The notes under the pieces: model-generated | Seen by the model: only the letters and a program-made list of their open reading frames with translations | Database searches by the model: none | What the model was told of the DNA's origin: nothing | Shown here: positions 8,500 through 20,427 of the stretch, one piece after another | How positions within the stretch are numbered: position 1 is the first letter of the stretch | Layout of the letters: the number at the start of each line of letters is the position of its first letter | Assembly: GCA_014529385.2 (NCBI GenBank) | Contig: CM043962.1 | Location: forward strand, 51,665,905-51,729,904 | Source: Adiantum capillus-veneris | Taxonomy: Eukaryota > Streptophyta > Polypodiopsida > Polypodiales > Pteridaceae | Direction: 5' to 3' | DNA length: 64,000 bases | Position numbers and translations under genes: made by a program

Positions 8500-10075
8500 T
8501 TGTTACCGTGTACAGGCATGTTCCTCGCTTTGTAAAAGCCACAAGTCTCTTCTCACCTTCCTGCATTCCAACAATTGTTAAAAAAGCACCATGTTCTTTA
8601 TGGAAAACCCACTGACAGAAACTTATTGACTAGAACCTGCTGTTTGAAGTAGTGCATAAAATCGCTCCAAGAAGCATGAACTTTGACAAACACATATCTG
8701 ATTTGAAGTGAAGGACACCCATGAAAAAGATATTCATTGGCATTGTAAAGTGACTGCAACCAGAGAGTGGTCCATGTCAAGTATGTTGAACCCTTCTTTC
8801 ACCGGTATCCTCTAAAAGACTAGCCACAAAGACTCATAGGACTTGTAGAGCGGTCAAATATGTAGAGATCAAAAAGAACACTGAAGGCAAAAACACTCTG
8901 CTGGGCACTATAATCCTAGTTTTGAAATTTAAAGCAAAAATGACAATCATAAGTACAGGCTGCTAATCAGCTGCCTGTACATGGAGGTTTTTCAGTTTTG
9001 TGTCAATGTACCTGCACAAAACAGTAATGTTGCGCAGATAGATGCTTCCAAAAACATCCAATGCCACCCCTCAGCCATGAATGCAGCCTGCCTGTTGGAA
9101 AGAAGGATACGGCCAGTAGTCCAAGCCAGCACGTTTCAATTTTGCATCATCAATCTGAAAACCTAAAGGCTGGCAAAAAAACACCAAAAATAAAAGCTAG
9201 AGGCTGGAAAAAAAAAAACCAAAAAAAAATGTTGATAAAAAAAAAACTCAATTGTACTCTGACTACTCCATCAAGAAGATAAACAAGAAAACGAGTGCTG
9301 GTGAGTTTTAAATCCTGAAACAGATCTTGTATATGTCTTCCAGAACATTATCTTGATATGTCAAAGTAGCCAATAAGTCAACCAAATTGACACATGATAA
9401 CAATACCAACTTCTTGCCCAAAGGCCCAGAATATATTAACCGTATCACCAACAGACTTCATCACTACACTTTCCAAGCCCAAGATTTATAGTCACAGCCA
9501 AGTTGCCAACACTAAGGCCGTTCACGGTTCTCCATAGACACCTGGCCCAAGGGTCCAGTACAAGAATGCACCAATTTCCTGCCTATTTGAGCAAAAATAT
9601 CTCTATGAAGATAGCTCAATCCTTAACAAATTGTATCAAGTTTCTAGCAGGAAAAAAAAAAAAAAAACAGTTTCTAAGAGCTTACAAAAACAAGGCCACC
9701 TGTCAAAGGCTTCTGTAACACAAGAATAGCTGTTATTTAGACAAGGTGTTGAATCCTTGAACTCCCCAGATATGCTAGATAGTGGGATGCTTGAAAACAC
9801 AGAAATTATGCATGTACCTAATCATGCATCAGCAATAGTTGAATGTAAATCCATGCTTCCGTTTTCGAGTTTCAAGTAACAGGTACAGAAAATTTATGAG
9901 ATGCAAATCCTACTAGGAGACAAAATCAGAATCACAAAATACAGTCTGTCAAATGCATGAAAAGCTTCCCAAAGCTGCTTTGTGGTAAACGGGCTAAGAG
10001 CCTAATTGACCTAAACGTTGATATGCTTCATGATGTTTTATGCTGACTTTGAAAGATGTGATTTCTTTGTATATA

Positions 10076-10076
<1 letters not shown>

Positions 10077-10110
<34 letters not shown>
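10077..10110. repeat. (CA)17 microsatellite
   Basis: A perfect CA tract, with no LINE attached, unlike the (TG)n tracts at 31 kb, 36.6 kb and 47 kb. Confidence 0.9.
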
Positions 10111-10113
<3 letters not shown>

Positions 10114-12429
10114 GGGCGGTACATGCAGATGCATAAAGATCACCTGCTCATAGCCTACACAACTCTAGAACACTCTACCATGTAAGTACGTGCTCAAATA
10201 TCTACCTTGTAATGTACGAGTAACGCATGTGTGGCACATCTACAGAGGATCACTATACTTGTAGAGCAATCTCATATGGAAACAATGTAGAAAATCCATA
10301 AACTTCAACTGCTAGAAAACATCTGTTTCTTCTTTGTCGAATGTGTACTATCAAAATAATGATGATATCATAAGAGATGGACCAATTACACAAAAATGTC
10401 TTATAAATCATATATAAACTGAATGCACACATGACAGCTCTGCAACAGAATAACTTACAAAAAAATAAACTTCCACCAACTGTTTACCCGTCAAAAGTCT
10501 GAAACTAGATAGGTCAACTCTGAAAGAAAGAGCATATTGTGACCTCAAATTGCATTGCCTCATCTTTACTATAAGCACATACTTATGACAGCATCTGTTT
10601 AAGGTTTAAAAAAGACACAGAAAAAGCCCAACAAAAAACAAACAAATTCATGCATGTAAAACATCTCCAGAAAACAATAATGACTTTACAAGCATAATTA
10701 GAGTATCAGTTCACACACCGCACCTTCAGAAGACATTGCTAATGCAAGTGAAGTGCAAGTTGAACTGATCAACCAGGCACTGAAAACAGGTCATACTTGT
10801 CTGTTTGCAAAACTCAGTAGTGAAGCCATTTATTACATACAAGTAGGCATATAATTTAATGTTCAGTGCCTACAACCAGTAAGGAAATGCACAACGGCAT
10901 CCTACGCAGTTACCTCAATAAGATGGAGGCCTATAGATGCTGCAGCACATGTCCTCGCTATAGAGCCAGTATTTCCAGCAATCTATGTGAATATCAATCA
11001 AAATTTAATTTACGATAAACATAAGCATGGTGTTCAAGTGAGACAATTTTTTCATGAACAAACTTTCTGGTTCTTAAATAAGCAGACAGCATTCTAATTT
11101 AGCCGTCCGTTAAAAGACAACTACTGATGCCAATACTTAAAAAAGATGACGATACTTAGAATGTATATAAATCGACCAGTGAAAGCTATCTACAATAGTT
11201 CTGCTTTAGTGAAGCATCCTAGATGCCTTTCAAAGATCATAATTCCAATTAGCTTACCTTTAGAATTACCTTGGTACAAATACCATAGTCACAAGGGACG
11301 CATTCCGGGACGGGGGAACGAGGGACGGGGGACGGGGCTGAAATGGATTTTTAGTGTAAAAAAGAGAGCGGGACGGCAAGTGGGGATGGAAAAGTGGGGA
11401 CGGGAAGCCCGAAAAAGGGCGTCCCCTGTTACTATGACAAATACCACTACTCCAAGAGATAAGTATATTGTCACAATGGCTTTCAATGGCCCCATTGCTA
11501 CCAAACATTCAGGGATTTCAATAGCCCTTGCCACTGCTTATTTGCCCTCATTCCTCTCTATGCTTGCCGCCTGTCAGCTCCTGCTCGAAACTGTTTCGTC
11601 CTTGCAGTGGGTCCGGAAGATTCTTGTGGCGCTTGGAGTTTGAAAACCCTGCTTTTCCCCTTCATAAGGTGCTAGCTACACCCTACAGGGTGTGACTTTG
11701 TTTGTTTACTGCAAAGCAGAAGAGGCCACTTGATCCCAGTACAAGGGCTGTGTTTAACTTCTAAATTTCCAGTGTAAGTGCTAACTGCAGTCTACCCATT
11801 ATTATAAGGCAGGTTCTCTTCACTCTGTTTGCATAAAGCAGATACCCATGGCATTAGCCTTTGATGCCTAACCTTTGATGCCAGTCTTGGCATCAAACTC
11901 TCTGCCAAAACTCTAAACTATCAAACCATGGTCCATAGATTTTCAGCCAAGAGTGTTGCTGTTCGGTCTGGAAATTGATGTGGTTGCAAAGTTTTGTACA
12001 AAAACATAATAGCCGATGCATTGAGTAGTTTTGTTCAAGATTCAGCTTTTGAATCTAACAAAAACCTATGGATGTTAATAGTCTATACATTGACTAAGGG
12101 AAGTAGAGATCAAACGAAGAGAATGTAACTTTGAAGGAAAGCTAAGAAGAAGAGGTGTAAAAGACATAGGCAATCTTAAGGTGTCTAGAATCATACACGT
12201 TTACAGATAAAGAGTGTTTCCCATTCATATTCCCTCAATTAGATTCCTTGTTTTGAAGAAAAGCATAGCTGACATTCTATTACTTGACCCCTTGGAGCAC
12301 CCAAAAATGGTGGCTACCCCAAGAGGAAGTAGAAATTGTTACATGAGACGCTCGTAGGCACTTACCAAGACCAGTGTCCAAAAACATAAAAAATTAAAAT
12401 ACGTGGGGGGGGGAACCCTTTCTGGTGAG

Positions 12430-13915
12430 GGTGAAAGGTGCCCGGCAACTACTATAGGAGGAAGGGGAGGAGGGAGAGCATATCCACCAAAGCCTCTGAA
12501 AGATAGGCACCTCCAAACTACCCAAGAAGGTATGGGGCGTAACCAAGAATCCCTAGAGGGATCAAAAGACGCAATGAAAGGCTACCACTACACAAGAGGG
12601 TGAAGGATGGGAGAGAAGAGGCTGAAGATGATGACCAAATCTACTGTCATGGAAGGTACCCATCCAAGATAGAAAAGCCACAAGTGAAATGTCATGAAGG
12701 AAATGGAGGAGACGGAGGTACAACCACCATGTAGCCGCTGTGCCAACAATAATAGGGAGGGTAAAAGGTGCCTTGGTAACTATTATGGGAGGCAAGGGAG
12801 AACAAAGAGCGTATCCACCAAAGCCTTTGAAAGATAGGCACCTCCAAACTGCTGCGAAGAGGAAAACGACCCAAGAAGGTATGGGCGTAACTAAGAAGCC
12901 CTAGACAGCATCAAAAGATGCAATGAGAAGCTACCACTACATAAGAGGGTGAAGGATGGAAGAGAAGAGGCTGAGGAGGATGACTAAGTCTGCTGCCACA
13001 GAAGGTACCCATCCAAGATAATAAAAAAGAAACCAGTGAAATGCCATGAAGGAAATTGAGGAGACCGCGGTACAACGACCAAAAAGGTACCACGACAAGA
13101 AGGGAGCCATCAAGGTTAGTGACGAAAGCCAGCAAAGCAACCACTAGCAAAGAAGGAAGAAGAAAAACCACCCATGAAGTGCCGTGAAGGAAATCGAGAA
13201 GACCACCGTCCAACCACTACGTAGCCGCTAATAAGCACCACCGCAAGAGGAAGCCAGCAAAGTTGGCGTTGAAAGCCAATGGAAGCTTTGTGGTTACTTA
13301 CTGCCAACAACAATAGGGAGGGTAGAAGGTGCCCTAGCAACTACTATAGGAGGAAGGGGAGGAGAGAAAGCGTATTCACCAAAGCCTCTGAAAGATAGGC
13401 ACCTCCAAACTGCTATGAAGAGGAAAACCACGCAAGAAGGTATGGAGTGTAACTAAGAAGCCCTAGACAGGATCAAAAGACGCAATGAGAAGCTATCACT
13501 ACACCAAGAGGGAAAGGATGGAGAGAAGAGGCTGAAGTGGATGACCAAATCTGCTTCCACGGAAGGTATCCAGCTAGCACAGAAGAAAAACCACCAGTGA
13601 AATGCCATGAAGGAAATCGAGAAGACTACATACAACAACCACATAGCCACTAAAAAGCACCATCACACAAGAAGCGAGCCATCAAAGTTGGTGCCGAAAG
13701 CCAGCAAAGCAACCACCAGCAAAGGACGAAGAAACAAAACCACCCGTGAAGTGCCATGAAGGAAATCGAGAAGACGAGGGTCCAACCACCAGGCAGCCAC
13801 TAATAAGCACGACCACAAGAGGGAGCCAGCAAAGTCGCTGCAGAAAGCCAGCACAGCAAACACCAGCAAAGCAAAGGGTGACCGATAAGGATGCCAATGG
13901 GAGCTCATATTTACT
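12430..13915. repeat. Three-unit large minisatellite
   Basis: Three diverged direct units start near 12430, 12761 and 13321, each with GAAAGATAGGCACCTCCAAA near the start and a GTGAAATGCCATGAAGGAAA-type block in the middle. The first unit is about 330 bp. The second and third are about 560-590 bp because each carries an extra segment that repeats the CATGAAGGAAATCGAGAAGA block. The purine-rich plus strand gives long minus-strand frames that look hydrophobic but share no domain, so I do not call genes. Confidence 0.75.
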
Positions 13916-14559
13916 AGTGCCAATAATAATCTTCATGCAGGCAAAGCACATACATGTGCATGGGTAGGGTCCACGATGCATAACTAAGACCCTCCTTGAA
14001 ACGTAGTGTACTTGTCAAAGCTGATTGTTTCCCAAGCTTTGTAGTTTTCCATAAGCCTTCAAAAGATCCACTCTTAAACTATCATGCAAAAATCAACCCA
14101 TGTTACCGACTGTTCCATCATGTTTTCTTTCTCCGGAGAAACAAGTTGTTTCATGGGGGGTTATGGTAATGGGTCAAACTAGTGAATGCACACAAGTGGT
14201 GATTTCCTTTTGCAATTCGTACGACTGAATCGTCAATTGCACTAGATTCTCCAAAGAATGACTCGGGCATTAAACCTCCCTCAAGAGAATCCACACAACA
14301 TGTTTTATCATTCATGTTCTTGAGGCAGCAATGCACTAGTCCAGGTTTTGAAGTATACAAGTAATCCATGAATATAGCGTGTGTGTATGAAATAAAGTTG
14401 CAGCCCGGATGAGTCGATTACGATTCAGAAAATTCCCTTACGTCAGCATACATCAACACAGAGTTCAATGTACTAAGTTTCTGTGATGACTTCCAAAATG
14501 TACAACAGACTTAGCCACGATCAAATGGGTCACTAAATAAATATATTGGGTAGAAAGAT

Positions 14560-14965
14560 GTAATACAAGAGAAAGGTAGTTGATAGGGCAAAACCACCAC
14601 TAAAGGTACAAAGACTTTCACTATGTGGAATCTGCATGTACACTAATAAATCCAGGAAAAGCCCAGATTCATGTGAATAGGAAAGTGTAAGTTATAGGCT
14701 CATGGCAGTCACAACAAGACAATATGACAATCAACTCTATCATATATAACATTGACAAAGACTACATCCCCACTAGAGTTCATAGTGGGGTGTAGATTAC
14801 ATACAAATAAATGCTCTTAGTACATTGCGCACACACGCAAATAAATGCTCTTAGTACATGTGAGCATACATCAGCACAAACTTCAGCACATCGAACTTTG
14901 TGTTGATGTATGCTAATTAGATAGAAAGAATTAATACAACAGAAAGGTAGTTGACAGGGCATATT
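14560..14965. repeat. Dispersed ~40-bp direct repeats that match the Gypsy-1 insertion site
   Basis: GAAAGGTAGTTGATAGGGCA at about 14574 and a one-base variant at about 14941 each follow a similar AGAAAGA-rich stretch. A third copy was split by Gypsy-1 (GGAAAGGTAGT at 15521-15531, continuing as GTAGTTGATAGGACA after 24312). Confidence 0.65.
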
Positions 14966-15090
14966 CAACAATCTGGACAACTAAAGAGAGTGAAAGTATA
15001 CATATCTGCTAATATAACCAGAACATGTATCTGGACGAATGGCGGAAAAGCCCACTCACCTGAAAAGGCCAGTCCAGAACGTAAAATGAC

Positions 15091-15357
15091 CATCAGCTCC
15101 ATATACAGCTCCATCATACGTAGTCCTGACTAAATACTATGGAATCTCTCCTAATACAGCTCCATCAGCTCCATATACAGCTCCATCATACTCAGTCCTG
15201 ACTAAGTACTATGGAATCTCTCCTAATATAGCTCCATCAGCTCCATGTACATATTACAGCTCCATCATACACAGTCCTGACTAAATACTTTGGAATCTCT
15301 CCTAATACAGCTCCATCATACATAGTCCTGACTAAGTACTATGGAATCTCTCCTAAT
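15091..15357. repeat. Tandem repeat, about four ~75-bp units
   Basis: Units contain CAGCTCCATCATAC, AGTCCTGACTAA and TACTATGGAATCTCTCCTAA. Sub-repeats of CAGCTCCAT vary in number between units, showing slippage at two scales. Confidence 0.8.
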
Positions 15358-15531
15358 TAGTGTATGTATGACTATGTTGAAACACACGTTTTCAACACAA
15401 CACAAACCAAATACGAGCAACATCAACATAAAGTGCAGCATCCACAGTTTTCTTCATGGGCAAGCTTGGCCATGATGATCATCACTTAAATAAACCCTTA
15501 GATGGAAAAACTCATAGATTGGAAAGGTAGT

Positions 15532-16081
15532 TGTCACAAACCAGTGATGTGGCAGCCCGGATACACTCACTGAACAGGGCAGCAGATCTGGCAGCAGTGA
15601 CACGTGGCAGATTTCCGGAAAAACCGCTGCACTGCTGACGTGGCAGTCCCATGATTTGCGGCGCAAATTCCACCGAGCTGCTGACGTGGCAATGAGTACG
15701 GAAAAGCTGGCAGAATTTTACGCATGCTGAATTTGGCAGCTTTTGAAGCTTTTGGGGCTATTTGCTTTATTTAAAAGGCTTTTAAAATTGATTGCTTTTG
15801 GGGCTCTGCTTTTGGGCATCCCTTGTAAACATATAAATAAGTGGGCGGGGCCCTCACTTCGCAGAGCATCTGGACGCAGAGTCTGAGAGTGAGAACCCTC
15901 CCACTCTCTTGTACTTTGAACACGGATTAATACAAAAAGAAATACCGAAAGGGGCGCCAGTCTTTGGGGCACGGAACTCCGCCGGGCCGTGTCGAATCAA
16001 GTGTAAATTGTGAACTGTTTTGGAGTGAATCTCTTTTGTGTCGCGGTAGAATCTTGACTTGGAGTGTCCAAGTTTGTTATA
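15532..16081 (+). repeat. Gypsy-1 5' LTR
   Basis: 550 bp, starts TGTCACAAACCAGTGA and ends TTTGTTATA. A TATAAATAA box is at 15832-15840, and a conserved block CGAAAGGGGCGCCAGTCTTT at 15946-15965 lies in the presumed R/U5 part. The 5-bp flank is GTAGT. Confidence 0.92.
15832..15840 (+). promoter_or_regulatory. TATA box of the Gypsy-1 5' LTR
   Basis: TATAAATAA in the LTR about 250 bp before its end, followed by GC-rich GTGGGCGGGG. This fits an LTR promoter; the start site is not determined. Confidence 0.55.
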
Positions 16082-16082
16082 G

Positions 16083-16094
16083 TGGTATCAGAGC
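16083..16094 (+). other. Primer-binding site, initiator Met tRNA
   Basis: TGGTATCAGAGC follows the 5' LTR after one base. It is the standard plant LTR-retrotransposon PBS, complementary to the 3' end of initiator tRNA-Met, and it supports the plant assignment and the plus orientation. Confidence 0.9.
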
Positions 16095-16147
16095 ACGGCC
16101 GATTTCTCTTCTACCGGGAAATCTGATCCTTTTTCTCGCGGCACTTA

Positions 16148-17760
16148 TGGATTCCAACAACGAACAGTCGCCTTCCTTTGCATCTGGGGATATCCGGAAG
16201 AAATCACGAAGAAGATTCTCACGAAGAGTACGGCCCGCCTCGGCCTACTCAGGCGGAGATTGAAGAGATGGAACGTCGACAATTGGTTGACGATACAACA
16301 AAGATGATGATCAACCTTGCGAAGGATCCGAAATTTGCTAAATTTTTGACTCAGACATATCCTTCAACGAAGTGCACTTCCAACGGCGGAAGGCCACAGA
16401 ACCAACCCTCAAACCGGCACTCAAGAAACCTCCTACTCGAGGATGTTCACAGAGCAAGAATTGGAAGAGGTGGTTGATACACGAATTCCCTAGCTTTTTG
16501 ACGCGAACAACAAAGCCAAAAAAGCAGAAGAAAGGAACCGACTTCTCGAGTTATTTGGGTCCTCAATCTACTTTTGCCTTCGCAAGAAAGCAGAAGAAGC
16601 ATGTGCGATTTGAAGGAGTATCCACTTTTTCTTCTTCTTCTTCTTCTTCTTCTTCTTCTTCTGACAGTTCTTCTAGCTCTTTTGACTCAAGCGAAGAAGA
16701 CAGGAAAGGGAAAAAGCGAAGCAAAAAGCAAAGCTTGGGAAAGGGCAAGAAAAAGGCAAAGAAGCCTAAGTTTCGCCCAGTTTCTGACAGTTCTCCAGGG
16801 GACTCGTCTTCATATAGTTCGAACTCCGATGATCACAGATTTTATGCAAAGAAGAAACACTTCTACAAAGCCAACCAGTATGACTCTCTCGAGGATAAAA
16901 GCAAGAAAGTTCGAGAATTAAAAAAGGTGGACAGTCAACTAAATTTGACACTTTTTCTAGATTCCGAAATGCTTCGAGGGCTTTGGCCTTCATACAACAG
17001 TTTGATATAGCTTTCTCTGGAGGGCATTACTCGAAGCACTCCAAGATTTGGAAGGCTACCTCTTACTTCAAGGGAAATGCTCGAACATGGTGGTCCACTC
17101 TTCTGCTAAGAAAGGAAGCTCCGATTAAATGGTTGAACTTCAAAAGGCTTTTTATTTCTTCTTGGCTGACTGGGGAGTACGAACGAGACATACGAACCGC
17201 TTGGAATCATCTTCGGATGACCAATGGAGATTCTTTGGACGCTGATTGCGAGAGATTTTGGAGCTCTTTTCTACCAGCTTCTTCATTTAAGGTCTTGTTT
17301 AAAGAACAGATTGAGCGGTTTCGCTGCGGACTTCCTACAGAGATCCAAGAATACTGCTTGGAACAAAAGTCAAATTCTATTCAAGAATTGATGGATCATG
17401 TGAAACGGGGTTTTGCCATACACTCGGGCAATCTGACTTACCCCACTCATGAGATCTTGACTCAGAGACCCAACAGACTTCTAATAATGAAAGTAGAAAG
17501 AGCAAGAGTTCCAAGAAAAGAAGAGAAAGATACACATCCCTGACAGACTCTTAGAGAAAGGGCTATCTATCTCAAAGAGGGGAAGTGTTTTAGTTGTCGG
17601 GAATTTGGACACATCTCCGCAAAGTGCCCCAAAAAGGCACAGAAAGAACAGATTGAAGACAAGCCAGAGAGTTCTAGAGCAGCAGAGAAACGTGGCAGAA
17701 AAGGCAGAGGAAAGCAGAACTCGTACCACATTGCGTGGGGCCCGAACCGAATCAGATGAA
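16148..17760 (+). pseudogene. Gypsy-1 gag, broken, with zinc knuckle
   Basis: Starts MDSNNEQSPSFASGDI, shared with the gag start at 59506 (MDSN...SFAS). The frame shifts repeatedly: the GPPRPTQAEIEEMERRQLV part (16178 frame), a basic/Ser-rich part with a (TTC)n-coded Ser run near 16629-16660, then the gag core from 16983 (AFIQQFDIAFSGGHY, YFKGNARTWWSTLL, FKRLFISSWLTGEYERDI). The nucleic-acid-binding knuckle is CFSCREFGHISAKC at 17586-17627, a perfect CX2CX4HX4C. Gag would form the particle and package RNA; with at least three frame breaks it cannot here. Confidence 0.85.
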
Positions 17761-17800
17761 TGAAAGTACAAAACTTTGCCGCTCTTAAGGCAAAGTGAAA

Positions 17801-18137
17801 GATCAGGAAGCCCTCATTTTCTTTGATTGAGGAGCCAAGGCCAACTTCTTTTCACTTGAATTGGCAGCCCGATTTGGAATTACGCCCGACAGGCTAAGGC
17901 CACAGGCGGAGGTAGTTCTAGCGGCACCCGGACGAGATGTTGCCATTACACCAATCATTAGCAAACTTCGTTTGCAATGTCAGGGGTGTTTAGGGCACGA
18001 GGACTTCTACGTAATTCCCTTAAGAGGTTGTGACGTCCTCCTCGAAATCCCTTGGTACCACAAGAACACTGTCGTGGTTGACTATCGGGCTGAGAAAGTG
18101 ACTTCAACAAATGAAGGGCACAGAGATCGTACTTGAT
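17801..18137 (+). pseudogene. Gypsy-1 aspartic protease, active site interrupted
   Basis: Reads ALIFFD, stop (TGA at 17828-17830), GAKANFFSLELAARFGI, then GCDVLLEIPWY. The stop falls at the second position of the retropepsin D-x-G triad. Relatives here have DPGA (43.6 kb) and DGGA (61.7 kb). The fold otherwise matches: flap region PIISKLRLQCQG and the C-terminal LLEIPW block. Confidence 0.75.
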
Positions 18138-18290
18138 AGAATTCAGCTTCTTTACTTGACTTTTAGGGGAGAGTTGAATCATGATTGAAGGTCGAATATG
18201 TTTTGACCTCGAAAAGAACGCCAAGATTTTCTCCTCACATGTTGATTATTTCTCTTAGGGCCTGCCACTCGAGTTGCGACCTCTTACCAT

Positions 18291-19594
18291 GTGAGCCGAG
18301 CCCAGAATGAAGAGATTATGAACCAAGTGAAAGACCTCTTGGAAAAGGGTCTTATCGAGCCGAGTATTTCACCTTACTGCTCTCTGGTGTTGTTGGTTTT
18401 AGAGAAAGAGGGATCTTGGAGAATGTGCATTGATTATAGAACTCTCAATAAAATCACCATCAAGAACAGATTTTCGATTCCGAGGATCGACGATATTCTT
18501 GACCGACTACAGGGATCCTCTTGTTTCAACAGGATCCATTTAAAGAGCGGATATCATCAGATCCGAATCGCGTCGAGAGATATCTATAAGACAGCTTTTC
18601 GGACAACCTTCGGTTTATTTGAATTTTTGGTGATGCCTTTTGGCCTTACAAATGCTCCAGCGACTTTTAAACCGAATGATGGACATGATTTTCAAAGAGT
18701 ACAGATCTTTTCTTTGATGACATTATTGTCTTCTCCAAGGATGAGGCAGAACATAGACATCATCTGATACAGGTCTTTCAAGCATTGCGGGATCACAAGT
18801 TGGTGATCAATGCAAAGAAGAGACAATTTTTCCTAACAATGATACACTTTTTGGGACACATCCTCTCAGCAGCAGGAGTGCAGATGGACCCGGCCAAGAT
18901 TGAGACTATTCATGATTGGCCCGATTTAAAGAATGTCCATGAAGTTAGAGGCTTCTTGGGCTTATGTTCTTACTACCGGCGGTTCATTAGAAAGTTTGCA
19001 GAGGTTGCTTCCTCTTTCCATATCTTGACACAGAAAGGAGTCCCTTTCTCGTCGGGACCCACAGAGGTGACTGCCTTTCAGTCATTGAAAAAGAAATTGG
19101 CTACATGACCAGTTTTAACTTTGCCGGAATTGAAGAAGTCATTTGAAGTATATTGTGATGCTTGTGGTCGTAGTCTGGGTGCGGTCTTAATGCAAGAAGG
19201 CTATGTCATTGCCTACAAGAGCCAATTGTTTTCAAGGCCGGAATTGACAACACAGATTTATGAGAAAGAGCTTTTGGCGGTTATCCATGCTCTTACTCAG
19301 TGGCGACATTACCTACTCGGAGCCGATTTTACGGTCTTCACAGATCACCAAAGTTTACGCTACTTCTTGTCACAAAAGCAGCTATCGGAAAAGCAGATGC
19401 GGTGGGCGAACATCTTGTCACAGTTTCACTTCCAGATTGTCCATGTACAAGGACAGAAGAATTTGATGGCAGATGCTTTGTCTCGGAAGCCGTTGGTTCT
19501 GGCTATTTCAACGATACATCATAGAAGCTTCGAGGATATTGTCGATCAGTATGCCACAGATCCGGATTTTGCAGTTATATTCAGTCGAATATAG
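18291..19594 (+). pseudogene. Gypsy-1 reverse transcriptase and RNase H
   Basis: RT blocks: [86 protein letters not shown]. The frame breaks just at the FFDD catalytic box (about 18700), then resumes with LVINAKKRQFFL, FLGHILSAAGVQMDP and RGFLGLCSYYRRFI. An in-frame stop follows KKKLAT. RNase H continues with FEVYCDACGRSLGAVLMQEG, EKELLAVIHALTQWRHYL, FTDHQSLRYFL and NLMADALSR. It is a clear Ty3/gypsy pol relic. Confidence 0.9.
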
Positions 19595-19671
19595 AATGGG
19601 GAGATAGTAGCGGGATATCCATTCGGGATGGCTAATTGATGAAGAAAACGATGTTGTGCGTTACACAGCGG

Positions 19672-20427
19672 TTGAGGGAAAAGGTTCTAACCGAATGCCA
19701 CTGTCTATCTTTTACGGGTCACCGCGGCATTGATACCGCCTTGAAAGGTGTGGAGAAATACTTCTTTTGACCGAGACTCAAGAAGGATGTGGACGATTTT
19801 GTATGCAATTGCTTGGGATGCCAGAAGGTCAAGTTTGACAGGCATAAAGCACAAGGATTGCTACAGCCTTTACCCATACCCACCTGCCATTGAGAAAGTA
19901 TTGCAATGGATTTCATTTTTTATCTCCCGAAAACACAGAGTGGACACGATGGTATATGGACTGTTATTGATAGATTTAGCAAGCAAGCTCATTTCATTCC
20001 AGTGAAGAAGACAGTCAAGTCGGATCACTTAGCGAGACTGTTCATTGCCCAGATATTCAGATTACATGGCATGCCTGAGACAATTGTCTCTGACCCGATT
20101 CATGAGTTTGTTTTGGAAGGCTATTTGGGAGAACATTGGCACACAGTTGCAGTTCTCGTCATCTTTCCACCCGCAGACAGATGGGCAATCGGAGATTGCA
20201 AATTCAGTCGTACTCGATTTGTTGAAATCTTCTTCTTTGGATCAAAAGACTACATGGGAAAGTATTTCGCCCTTGGTAGAATTTGCGTATAAAAACACGA
20301 TCCACTCTTTGATAGGGAAGGCGCCATTTGAGATTATTGAATTTGCTACGAAGGTTCCACCCTTCCTTAGCACGAAAGATAAGATTTTTGAAGCCGACCA
20401 ATTCACGAGGGACTTGGACTTGGTCCG
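19672..20427 (+). pseudogene. Gypsy-1 integrase, N-terminal zinc domain and catalytic core
   Basis: An H2C2 zinc-binding domain is visible in pieces (TGHRGID, then CNCLGCQKVK). The core follows with MDFIFYLPKTQSGHDGIWTV, VIDRFSKQAHFIPV, LFIAQIFRLHGMPETIVSD (second catalytic Asp) and a frame-shifted continuation. At 20427 it is cut by a solo LTR-X. The family inserts element cDNA into the chromosome. Confidence 0.82.

Larger units (their letters stand above)
8500..15531. other. No supported gene; AT-rich DNA with tandem repeats
   Basis: Both strands were read. Only short unconserved frames occur, and none shows a recognisable domain. A 165-codon plus frame at 11146-11643 covers a G-rich degenerate GGGACGGG-type repeat (about 11300-11430) and ends without domain support. 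The region holds a (CA)17 tract, the 12.4-13.9 kb minisatellite and the 15.1-15.4 kb tandem repeat listed separately. It may be intergenic or a long intron; splice structure cannot be supported. Confidence 0.6.

Noticed and set aside
11146-11643. 165-codon plus frame with a basic Gly-rich middle
   Set aside because: Covers a degenerate GGGACGGG repeat; no recognisable domain, no start context or neighbours to support a gene.
12562-13981. Several hydrophobic minus-strand frames resembling membrane proteins
   Set aside because: All lie in the purine-rich minisatellite; they are frame-shifted copies of one another made by the repeat.
15091-15357. Evenly spaced repeats considered as a CRISPR-like array
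   Set aside because: Units are contiguous tandem copies without unique spacers, in a plant-type nuclear context.
8620-15450. Search for a host gene or tRNA in the transposon-poor stretch
   Set aside because: No conserved protein blocks, no cloverleaf with A/B boxes that I could identify by eye, and no paired splice signals with coding between them.
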